Of a stretch of DNA of 44,510 bases, positions 25,484 to 32,347 are shown piece after piece (within the stretch, counting starts at the first letter, position 1; each line of letters starts with the position of its first letter). The stretch spans positions 1-44,510 of the IMG/VR virus record IMGVR_UViG_3300032893_000101; one strand, given 5' to 3'. This DNA comes from a virus. The position numbers were made by a program, and so were the translations under genes. The notes beneath the pieces were generated by a model. It did not search any database, had not been told where the DNA came from, and saw only the letters and a program-made list of their open reading frames with translations.

Positions 25484-26223
25484 ACGACGCATTGGCCTTG
25501 CAACCCGACGACGACGGCAAACAGCCGGCGTTGCCGGCATTGCTGCCGCCAGACGAGCTGGCCGCGGAAGTCTTTTTTGATAAATTGGAGCGAACCACGG
25601 GTGATTACACCGCAAGCCGGCTGCGCTCCAAACGTCCGGACGACTACAAACTAATCATCACGATGCTGGCCAACGGCTGGGGCAGCCAGAAGATCCAGGA
25701 CGAATTCCACCACGCCGGCAAGCAATTGTCCAAGAACACGGTCAAGGCCGTGCGCGCCATCGAGGGTGAAACGGTGGACCGGCTGCGTGAACGGCTGGCC
25801 GCCGAGTCTTTTTTAGCGGCTGATGACTATCGGGAAGCCGCCGTAACAATCCTGAATGAGATCATGTCGAATAAATTTCGCCGTGAGAAGCTGACGATCC
25901 GAGACGTGCAGTCCCTGGAAGTGGCCAGCGGCATCGCCACCCAGAATGGCCAGCTGCTTTCCGGCCTGCCAACCGCACGCGTGAGCATCGAAGATCTACG
26001 GCAGCCAGACCACGAGGATTTCAACCGGCAACTCGCAACGCTGCCCAAAGCTATTGACCTACCTGCAACCCATTTGATTGGGAAACCCGCTGGACAAAAA
26101 GAGGCCGCGCCGCCGGGCACCACGCCGAGCAGCACACCAACCACCACGCCGACGCCGGCCGCACCTGATCCGGCGGCTGCACCTGACTCGCAGTCAGACG
26201 GCAGCATGGAAAACACCCAATAA
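25480..26223 (+). CDS. Early protein with HTH-like segment
   Basis: The 247-residue product has a helical central part. KLIITMLANGWGSQKIQDEFHHAGKQLSKNTVKAVRAIEGE (about 52-92) looks like a resolvase-type helix-turn-helix ('G-S-x-x-I ... S-x-x-T-V'). A helical region follows (VDRLRERLAAESFLAADDYREAAVTIL), then a long Pro/Thr/Ala-rich tail. The DNA-binding reading is inferred; the role may be early transcription control. It lies just before the replication block. Confidence 0.55.
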   Translation: MNDALALQPDDDGKQPALPALLPPDELAAEVFFDKLERTTGDYTASRLRSKRPDDYKLIITMLANGWGSQKIQDEFHHAGKQLSKNTVKAVRAIEGETVDRLRERLAAESFLAADDYREAAVTILNEIMSNKFRREKLTIRDVQSLEVASGIATQNGQLLSGLPTARVSIEDLRQPDHEDFNRQLATLPKAIDLPATHLIGKPAGQKEAAPPGTTPSSTPTTTPTPAAPDPAAAPDSQSDGSMENTQ

Positions 26224-26224
26224 A

Positions 26225-26383
26225 ATGAAGCCATCCACGACACTGACACCCAATCTGACACCTGACGACCCTCTAAACGCGCACCGGGGAGGGGGGGGTT
26301 GCCGACGCGCGCGAGGGGGGGCGGGGGGGCGCGTTCTCGTTGGCGCACGGAAACTTTTGGGCAAAGGGGAAGTCCGGCGATGA
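26225..26383 (+). CDS. Small ORF containing long G-runs, 52 aa
   Basis: ATG 26225 follows the previous stop by 1 nt, and the frame ends in an ATGA overlap with 26380. The middle encodes GGGGCRRARGGAGGR from runs of 4+8, 7 and 7 G residues (26286-26298, 26315-26321, 26323-26329). The runs could slip or fold, so this frame may be phase-variable or not a protein gene at all. No function is recognised. Confidence 0.35.
   Translation: MKPSTTLTPNLTPDDPLNAHRGGGGCRRARGGAGGRVLVGARKLLGKGEVRR
26286..26329 (+). other. G-quadruplex-capable / slippage-prone G-run cluster
   Basis: GGGGAGGGGGGGG is followed within 45 bp by two G7 runs separated by one C. Four or more G-tracts on one strand can form a G-quadruplex. 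Runs of 7-8 G are also frameshift-prone. It lies about 500 bp upstream of the replication initiator gene. Confidence 0.6.
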
Positions 26384-26859
26384 GCGATACGCCCTTCATC
26401 TACGGCGAGGCGGAAATGGCCGCGGCGCTGGGGCTGCCGGTGCGGCTGCTGCAAAAAAACCGCACCAAAAAAATGGCCGCCGGCGCGGACTGGGACCTGA
26501 ACGGAAACCGGGTGGCCTACTCATCCGCCGGCGCCGGACAGGCGCTGCAACTGCTCGCCTACGAGCTGGAAAACAACCCCATCGGCCTGCCGGAATTGCT
26601 CGAAAAAAGCCGGCTGCGCGCGGAGGGCGAACTGCCGGAATTCAACGGCACGATCAAAAGATTCTGGCCCAATCCGCACCTGGTGGACTTCGAGCTACCC
26701 GATGGAAGCGTCGCCCGGGTGCGGGTGCAAACGACAAAAAACCTGCGGCCGGGCATGACGCTGCCACTGACGCGGACGGCGGACGGCACATTTGAACTCG
26801 CGGGGCGGCTGCCGCGCACGGTGCTGGCGGGAAGGAGGGGCGATGCGCGTGGAGCCTGA
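26380..26859 (+). CDS. Putative DNA-binding early protein
   Basis: The 159-residue product starts MSDTPFIYGEAEMAAALGLPVRLLQKNRTKKMAAGADWDLNGNRVAYSSAGAGQAL, a layout resembling phage DNA-binding domains with a short HTH ('ELA-LGLP-R-L-K-R') and a beta hairpin. The C-terminal half is beta-rich (PHLVDFELPDGSVARVRVQTTKNLRPGMTLPLTR). It overlaps the replication initiator by 17 nt. The function could be regulatory or accessory to replication. Confidence 0.55.
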   Translation: MSDTPFIYGEAEMAAALGLPVRLLQKNRTKKMAAGADWDLNGNRVAYSSAGAGQALQLLAYELENNPIGLPELLEKSRLRAEGELPEFNGTIKRFWPNPHLVDFELPDGSVARVRVQTTKNLRPGMTLPLTRTADGTFELAGRLPRTVLAGRRGDARGA

Positions 26860-27820
26860 ATTGCTGGTGCACAACAAGTTCAAACGCCTGAAGCGCATCG
26901 TGGGCGACGTGGCGATGGAGTGCATCATCACGATCTGGGCGCATTGCCAGAGCAACCAGCGCGGAGGCTGGTGGCCGGGAGCGGACGCCGAGTATGTGGA
27001 GATGCTGTGCAACTGGGAAGGGCAGGCCGGCGTGCTGTTCAAGGCGCTGGTGGAATGCGGCAAACCCAAGGCCGGTTTCATAGAGGTGGAAGAGGGTGGG
27101 CTGCGGATACACGACTGGGACGCGACGAATGCCAAATTCGTGGCCAACTGGCACAACGGAGGCAAGGGCGGAAGGCCGAAAAAAAAGGGTGAAAACCCAA
27201 CCGGAACCGAAGATGAAACTGGGTTACGACTGGGTTTAGGCACTGGGTCAACAGGTGGGTCTAAACGGACCGGACAGCATAACCCACGCAAAACCCACGC
27301 GAAACCCAACGGTAACCCAGTGGAAACCCACAGCAAACCCACTGAACTAAACTCAACTGGACTTGACTTAACTGAACTCAACTCACCTGAGAAACCCAAC
27401 GGTAACCCAGTGGAAACCCACGCGGAACCCAATCCTGAATTGGATTATGAAGCAGCCAAACGGCTGGTGGCGGTGCTGAACCAGATCACCGGCAGCAAGT
27501 TCGATCCGCCGCTGAACGGACTGGACCAGATCGTGGGGCGTTTGCTGGAGACCAACCGGGACGAGGCCGGCATAGAAAAAATGCTGCGCCGGCAGGCGAC
27601 GCTGTGGAAGGGCGACCCCAAAAGCCGGCAATGGCTGAAACCGGGCACGCTGTTCGGGGAAAAGTTCCACGATTATTACGGCCAGCGGGACCTGGCGATG
27701 AATTCAAAAACAAAAAGCCGTCCGCGGGCCGACGTGCTGGCGGAACTGGCCACGGCGCGGACCAGCGGCGCGCCGCCGGACGAGATTGCCAGCCTGGAAA
27801 ACGAGCTGGCCGCGGCATGA
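26843..27820 (+). CDS. Replication initiator with Phg_2220_C-type domain
   Basis: ATG 26843 has the best Shine-Dalgarno in the window (AAGGAGGGG, 2 nt spacer from the run). The 325-residue product has an N-terminal winged-helix-like domain (about 1-110), a repeat-rich linker (about 118-196) with two copies of KPNGNPVETH, and a C-terminal domain (LVAVLNQITGSKFDPPL ... IEKMLRRQATLWKGDPKSRQWLKPGTLFGEKFHDYYGQ) that matches my memory of PF09524, found in phage replication proteins. It should bind the origin and load the helicase encoded next. The linker DNA itself holds a candidate origin. Confidence 0.8.
   Translation: MRVEPELLVHNKFKRLKRIVGDVAMECIITIWAHCQSNQRGGWWPGADAEYVEMLCNWEGQAGVLFKALVECGKPKAGFIEVEEGGLRIHDWDATNAKFVANWHNGGKGGRPKKKGENPTGTEDETGLRLGLGTGSTGGSKRTGQHNPRKTHAKPNGNPVETHSKPTELNSTGLDLTELNSPEKPNGNPVETHAEPNPELDYEAAKRLVAVLNQITGSKFDPPLNGLDQIVGRLLETNRDEAGIEKMLRRQATLWKGDPKSRQWLKPGTLFGEKFHDYYGQRDLAMNSKTKSRPRADVLAELATARTSGAPPDEIASLENELAAA
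27195..27431 (+). other. Candidate origin of replication: ~15 ACCCA/TGGGT iterons
   Basis: In 237 bp the pentamer ACCCA occurs about eleven times on the plus strand, mostly as AACCCA, and TGGGT about four times. Two long direct copies of AACGGTAACCCAGTGGAAAC lie about 93 bp apart (27308 and 27401 region). An A/T-richer stretch (about 27345-27392) separates them. Iterons inside the initiator gene, between its DNA-binding and C-terminal domains, are the arrangement of lambda-type origins in gene O. Confidence 0.65.
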
Positions 27821-27837
27821 CTCCAAACGCCTGAACC

Positions 27838-29307
27838 ATGACATCAACCAATCCAGCGCCCGACCGACTGCCGCCGCATGACACCCGCGCCGAAATGGCG
27901 GTGCTCAGCTGCTGCCTGGGCGGCTCGCTGGCCGCAATGGAAGACGCGCCCGCGGCGTTCACGCGCTGCCGGGAACAATTCGGGGACGACGCGGTGTTTT
28001 ACGACCTGCGCCATCAACTGGTCTGGCACGCGATGCTTTACCTGCACGAAAAGGCCGGCGCGTTTGACATGATCACGCTGGGCACCGAGCTGCGCGCGCG
28101 CGGCAAACTGGAGGAGATTGGCGGGCATGCCTACCTGTCGGCAATCCAGGACGCCGCGGTGTCGCCGGCATTCCTGGAGAATTACATCGGGATTGTCTGG
28201 GAACGCTACATCGCGCGCCGGAAAATTGCGTATGACACGGAAGTGAACGCGCGGATCATGGAATCCGGCGAGCTGACGGAAAGCCACGTCGCGGTGATTG
28301 AAAACGAGCACGCGCAATGGAAGGCGCTGCTCACGCGCGGGGCGATCACGCCGAAAAACCTGTGCCCGCCGGCGCAATTCGGGGACGAGTATTACAACCA
28401 GTGGTTCAACCGGCAGGAGGAAACCTTTGGCTACCACCTGCCATTCGCGTTTCCGCTGCGCTACCGGCCGGCGGCAACGACGCTGATGACCGGGGACAAC
28501 GGGAGCGGCAAAAGCTCGATGCTGTGCCTGCAAAGCATCGTGATCATGACGCAATTGCAACCGGGCGAAAAGCTGGTGATGGCCTCGATGGAAATGCCGC
28601 CGGAAGTGACGCTGTGGATCATGGCGCGGCAGCTCATGGGCGTGGGGAGCAAGCTGGAGGCGACGGACGAAAACAAAAGCCGCGTGGCGGGGGCACTGGC
28701 GTGGCTGAACGCGCGGATGCTGCTCTACAATTTCCTGGGGATCACGGACAAGCGGGACCTGATGCACGCGTTCCAATACGCGGCCGAGCACCAGAACGGG
28801 AAGTTTTTCGTGATTGACAACATGATGAAGGTGGGGATTGCGGACGACGACTACGCGGCGCAGGGCTTTTTCATCCAGCAGGTGTGCGATTTTGACCTGA
28901 AACAAAAGGCGCACACGATCGTGGTGGTGCACGAAAACAAGGGCGACGGCAGCACGAAACAAAAGGTGCGCGGGAGCAAGCAGCTGACGGACGCGCCGGA
29001 CAACGTGGTGAAGATGGAGCGCAACGAGGACAAGGCGACCAAGCTGGCGGAACTGAAGGCCGAGGAAAAGGCGTTTCCGGACAACCTGCAGAAAAAGGCG
29101 GACATCGCGGAGGCGCGGGGAAAGCTGGCCAACCAGTGGGACAGCAAGTTTGTGCTGTGCAAGCAGCGCTGGCCGGGCGCGCGGCAGAACGGCAGCGCGT
29201 GGCTCTATTTCCACCACGAGAGCCTGCAATTTCACGAGGAACCGAACAAAGGGGCGTTTGAATACGCCGAAATCCGCGGAACAAAACACAAAACACAAAA
29301 CACATGA
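27838..29307 (+). CDS. Replicative DNA helicase, DnaB type
   Basis: The 489-residue product has a DnaB-like N-terminal helical domain (about 15-150: EMAVLSCCLGG, DLRHQLVWHAMLYLHEK, IGGHAYLSAIQD) and a RecA-type ATPase. Walker A is GDNGSGKSS with K225, and Walker B is KFFVIDNMMKVG, followed by HTIVVVHENKGDGSTKQKVRGSKQLTDAPDNVV, the sensor and DNA-loop region of DnaB and T7 gp4 helicases. It unwinds the fork after loading by the initiator upstream. ACTCCAAAC (27820-27828) lies just before the ATG. It overlaps the next gene by ATGA. Confidence 0.92.
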   Translation: MTSTNPAPDRLPPHDTRAEMAVLSCCLGGSLAAMEDAPAAFTRCREQFGDDAVFYDLRHQLVWHAMLYLHEKAGAFDMITLGTELRARGKLEEIGGHAYLSAIQDAAVSPAFLENYIGIVWERYIARRKIAYDTEVNARIMESGELTESHVAVIENEHAQWKALLTRGAITPKNLCPPAQFGDEYYNQWFNRQEETFGYHLPFAFPLRYRPAATTLMTGDNGSGKSSMLCLQSIVIMTQLQPGEKLVMASMEMPPEVTLWIMARQLMGVGSKLEATDENKSRVAGALAWLNARMLLYNFLGITDKRDLMHAFQYAAEHQNGKFFVIDNMMKVGIADDDYAAQGFFIQQVCDFDLKQKAHTIVVVHENKGDGSTKQKVRGSKQLTDAPDNVVKMERNEDKATKLAELKAEEKAFPDNLQKKADIAEARGKLANQWDSKFVLCKQRWPGARQNGSAWLYFHHESLQFHEEPNKGAFEYAEIRGTKHKTQNT

Positions 29308-29594
29308 AAAAAACCAACACAAAAACACCGCTCGTCATCACCACCGCCCACCGTGGCGTTTTCTTCGGTTACGGCGAGGTCACCACTGACAAAACCATCC
29401 GGCTGGAAAACGCGCGAATGTGCGTTTACTGGTCCAGCGATTGCAAAGGGATCGTGGGATTGGCGGCAACGGGCCCAACGAAAAGTTGCAAGATAGGTCC
29501 TGCGGCACCCGCCATCACGATCCAGGACGTAACTTCAATCATGGAAGCCACCAAAGAAGCGGAGGCCGCATGGAATTCACAGCCTTGGAATTAA
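29304..29594 (+). CDS. Small conserved phage protein (DUF6948-like)
   Basis: The 96-residue product (PLVITTAHRGVFFGYGEVTTDKTIRLENARMCVYWSSDCKGIVGLAATGPTKSCKIGPAAPAITIQDVTSIMEAT) matches, from memory, a widespread phage family of unknown function (DUF6948-like), a small beta protein with the HRGVFFGY and MCVYWS signatures. It overlaps the helicase stop by ATGA and the glycine-repeat gene by 25 bp. Commonly found beside a Gly-rich repeat protein. Confidence 0.7.
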   Translation: MKKTNTKTPLVITTAHRGVFFGYGEVTTDKTIRLENARMCVYWSSDCKGIVGLAATGPTKSCKIGPAAPAITIQDVTSIMEATKEAEAAWNSQPWN

Positions 29595-30226
29595 ACGGCT
29601 CCGGCGACGGCTCCGGCTTCGGCTACGGCTACGGCTCCGGCTCCGGCGACGGCTACGGCTACGGCGACGGCTACGGCTCCGGCTACGGCTCCGGCTACGG
29701 CTCCGGCTACGGCTCCGGCGACGGCTACGGCTACGGCTCCGGCTACGGCGACGGCGACGGCTACGGCTCCGGCTCCGGCGACGGCTCCGGCTTCGGCTCC
29801 GGCTTCGGCTCCGGCTTCGGCTCCGGCTACGGCTACGGCTACGGCTCCGGCGACGGCTCCGGCGACGGCTACGGCGACGGCTACGGCTCCGGCTCGGAAA
29901 AAACAAACTACATCGCCGCAGTGCTGGCACCGCACGCGGCAAATTATCCAGAACACAAAATCTGTTTCTGGCGCAGCAAGAAAGACAACACGCCGGCCAA
30001 TGGAGGCCACGGAACAGTAGCCAAGGAAGGTTTCACGGAAACCATCACCGGCCCGCTGCGGATCTGCACGGAGAAAGCACTTCACGGCACAAACAATCCC
30101 AAGAAATGGAAAGGGGAGAAGTTGTGGATTGTCGCCTTAAAAAATCCCGTGCAACAGGACGACGACAAATTCGCCTCACTCACAAGAACCTTCATCAAAG
30201 ACCTGGGGAATTGCCCCTGGGCATAA
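29570..30226 (+). CDS. Glycine-rich hexanucleotide-repeat protein
   Basis: I start at ATG 29570 (MEFTALELN, RBS-like GCGGAGG 6 nt upstream) and not at 29420. Residues 10-109 are exactly 50 Gly-X pairs with X = Ser, Tyr, Asp or Phe. The C-terminal ~109 residues are ordinary sequence (EKTNYIAAVLAPHAANYPEHKICFWRSKKD ... RICTEKALHGTNNPKKWKGEKLWIVALKNPVQQDDDKFASLTRTFIKDLG). The RICTEKALHGT/WKGEKLWIVAL part resembles a domain I have seen after similar repeats in other phages. Role unknown; the repeat could phase-separate or act as a flexible display. Confidence 0.7.
   Translation: MEFTALELNGSGDGSGFGYGYGSGSGDGYGYGDGYGSGYGSGYGSGYGSGDGYGYGSGYGDGDGYGSGSGDGSGFGSGFGSGFGSGYGYGYGSGDGSGDGYGDGYGSGSEKTNYIAAVLAPHAANYPEHKICFWRSKKDNTPANGGHGTVAKEGFTETITGPLRICTEKALHGTNNPKKWKGEKLWIVALKNPVQQDDDKFASLTRTFIKDLGNCPWA
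29597..29896 (+). repeat. 50-unit hexanucleotide repeat (GGC + TCC/TAC/GAC/TTC)
   Basis: Exactly 300 bp of the form GGCNNC, with every second codon one of TCC, TAC, GAC or TTC and every glycine encoded by GGC. Absence of other glycine codons indicates recent slippage-type expansion and not slow protein-level selection. The length is probably variable between isolates. Confidence 0.95.
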
Positions 30227-30252
30227 AACCAAACCACAATTACTCCAAACGT

Positions 30253-32019
30253 ATGAACGAACCAAACCAAACGAACCAAGGCATGCTCAAGCGGGTGCCA
30301 CTGGACAGCATCATGCTGGGCAAAACCAACCCGCGCAAAAACTTCAACGGTCCGGAATGGCCGGAATTTGTCGCGAACATCAAAGAGCACGGCGTGATCC
30401 AGCCGGGCGTGGCGCGACCGATCCGGGACGAGCACAAGCAGGACAGCGGCATGGTGGAACTGGTGATCGGCGAGCGCCGTTTCCGCGCCAGCCGCGAACT
30501 GAAACGCCCGGACATGCCGCTCATCATCCGGGAACTCAGCGATGAACAGGCCGTGGAACTGCAGCAGGTGGAAAACCTGCAGCGGGAGGACCTGACGGCG
30601 CTGGAGGAGGCGCAGGGCTACGCGGACTGGGTGAAACGGCTGGTGACAAACAAAACCTGCCCGACGGTGGAGCTGGCGGTGGAATACATCTGCGGGAAGA
30701 TCAACCGCAAGCGCAGCAGCGTGTTCAACCGGATGGCGCTGCTGAAACTGGCAGCGCCGGTGGCCGCCGCGCTGCGCGCGGGAACGATCGACGCGAGCAA
30801 GGCGGGACTGCTGGCGCAAATCCCGGACCCAAAATTGCAGGAAAAATGCCTGAAGGAATTCATGGGGGGAACGTGGCGCGGCCCGATGAGTTTCCGCCAG
30901 GCACAGGAGCATCTGGCGGAAGAATACCGGGTGAGCCTGAAGGACGCGCCGTTTGCGCTGGATGCGGATTTCGGCCGTCCCGCCGGCGGCGTTTTCCTGT
31001 GCCCGTCCAATGGCGCGGACAAGCTGGTGACGTGCAAGGATTGCCGGCTGCGCAGCGGAAACATGGCGAAGGAATACCCGGATTTTGCCAAGACGCCGAA
31101 CATCTGCACGAATCCGCCCGGCTACAAACTGAAAGTGCAGATGCACACGGACGCGACGTTGAGCCGGGCCAAGAGCGAGGGGCGGCGGATCCTGCCGGCA
31201 AAGGAATATGAAAACCACGGCCATCAGTTCAAAGAAAAAAAGGACACGTGCTACGACGATCCAAAGGGCCGGTCGTTTGGCACGCTGGCCAAGGCGGCCA
31301 ATATCACGCCGGCGATGACAGTTAATTGCGAAGGCGCGGCGGTGGAAGTGTTCACGCCGGAGGACGTGGCGAAGATCAAGGCGGCGAACAAAATCCGGGC
31401 ATCGTATTCCAGCGGCGGCTATTCCAGGCGCGACCTGGCAGCGCAGAAAGCGCGACAGGCAAAGGAAAAGTTAATGACGGCCACGCTGGCAACGGCGATC
31501 CCAAAAATCCTGGACAAGCTGGCGCCGAACGGCGTGCTGGATTCGCGCCTGTGGTCATTGCTGGCGCAGCGGACCTATGACTCGTTAAGCATTGACCGCC
31601 ACGATTTCACGGCGAAACGGCTGGGAATTTCCAAACGCGTGAATGATTCGCGCGGCGCGCTGGAAAAATACATGAAACAGCACACGTCACCGGCCGATTG
31701 CGCGCGGCTGGTGGTGGAATTGTTGCTGCTGTCCAACGCCAACGGGGGCGGATGGCATGAAGTGAAATGGGACAGCCACGTGCTGGCGGCGGCCAAGCTG
31801 GCCGGCGTGGACCTGCAAAAATTGATGGAAAAATCTTTGCCACAAAAGAACACAAAGGGCGCAAAGGAAAAACCGGCCAAAGCGGCCAAAATGGCGGCGC
31901 AGCAGCACCGCCCTACCACAAAACCCAACCTGATGAGCGCCGCGAACCGGGCCAAGATTGCCGCGGCAGCGCGGGCGCGCTGGGCAAAGGTGAAGGCGGC
32001 AACCAAGAAAGGAAAATAA
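30253..32019 (+). CDS. ParB-like nuclease/partition protein, large
   Basis: Start ATG 30253 (MNEPNQTNQGMLKRVPLDSIMLGKTNPRKNF). The 588-residue product has a ParB N-terminal domain with the GERRFRAS box (about 76), the ELSDEQAVELQQVENLQREDLTALEEAQGY segment and a helix-turn-helix. Middle Cys-rich parts (CKDCRLRSGN, ICTNPPGYKLKV) match the zinc-like segment of phage/plasmid ParB proteins. The C-terminus is strongly basic (AAARARWAKVKAATKKGK). A dispersed repeat (31900-31918) is read in frame as AAQQHRP. It may act in partition of a low-copy circular form, or in gene control. No ParA is seen. Confidence 0.8.
   Translation: MNEPNQTNQGMLKRVPLDSIMLGKTNPRKNFNGPEWPEFVANIKEHGVIQPGVARPIRDEHKQDSGMVELVIGERRFRASRELKRPDMPLIIRELSDEQAVELQQVENLQREDLTALEEAQGYADWVKRLVTNKTCPTVELAVEYICGKINRKRSSVFNRMALLKLAAPVAAALRAGTIDASKAGLLAQIPDPKLQEKCLKEFMGGTWRGPMSFRQAQEHLAEEYRVSLKDAPFALDADFGRPAGGVFLCPSNGADKLVTCKDCRLRSGNMAKEYPDFAKTPNICTNPPGYKLKVQMHTDATLSRAKSEGRRILPAKEYENHGHQFKEKKDTCYDDPKGRSFGTLAKAANITPAMTVNCEGAAVEVFTPEDVAKIKAANKIRASYSSGGYSRRDLAAQKARQAKEKLMTATLATAIPKILDKLAPNGVLDSRLWSLLAQRTYDSLSIDRHDFTAKRLGISKRVNDSRGALEKYMKQHTSPADCARLVVELLLLSNANGGGWHEVKWDSHVLAAAKLAGVDLQKLMEKSLPQKNTKGAKEKPAKAAKMAAQQHRPTTKPNLMSAANRAKIAAAARARWAKVKAATKKGK
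31900..31918 (+). repeat. Dispersed GCAGCAGCACCGCCCTACC repeat, coding copy
   Basis: This 19-mer is identical to 43851-43869, which forms part of the hairpin before the capsid gene. Here it lies in the ParB-like gene near its C-terminus, in frame. Confidence 0.8.
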
Positions 32020-32020
32020 G

Positions 32021-32266
32021 ATGGACGCGAAATCGAATGAGAACCCGGCGCTGCCGGCGTTTGAACAGGGCCTGAACCAGTTGTGCGGGGACGCACTGAC
32101 GGGCGGCGTGCCGTTCGCCACGATCGTGGCGCTGCTGGAAGTGAGCAAGCTGGACGTGGTGGATTTGTGGTGCCAGCAGGTGCGGCAGGGCGACGTCTCG
32201 CCGCAAATGAAGGAACCGCTGATTGTGCCGTTCCGGGGCGTGACACCACCGCCAAACGGAGGTTAA
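32021..32266 (+). CDS. Small protein upstream of terminase
   Basis: The 81-residue acidic product (MDAKSNENPALPAFEQGLNQLCGDALTGGVPFATIVALLEVSKLDVVDLWCQQVRQGD) is helical. It starts 1 bp after the ParB-like stop. Position before the large terminase is where small terminase subunits lie, but the length and lack of an obvious HTH leave this open; a small regulatory protein is as likely. Confidence 0.55.
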   Translation: MDAKSNENPALPAFEQGLNQLCGDALTGGVPFATIVALLEVSKLDVVDLWCQQVRQGDVSPQMKEPLIVPFRGVTPPPNGG

Positions 32267-32347
32267 CAGCAAAAGGAATTTTCACGCAAAGACGCAAAGG
32301 CGCAAAGAAATGAAAAATTAACCGCGAACCACGCGAAATACACGAAC
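32267..32347 (+). repeat. Spacer of dispersed host-type repeats before terminase
   Basis: The 81-bp gap contains ACGCAAAGACGCAAAGGCGC and a complete ACCGCGAACCACGCGAAATA element, ending just before the ATG at 32348. No other feature is seen. Confidence 0.7.

Noticed and set aside
29597-29896. Possible CRISPR array
   Set aside because: Six-base units with no 20-40 bp spacers and open coding frame; a protein repeat, not CRISPR.
29577-29942. Arg-Ser repeat protein on the minus strand
   Set aside because: It is only the complement of the GGCNNC repeat and has no upstream start context.
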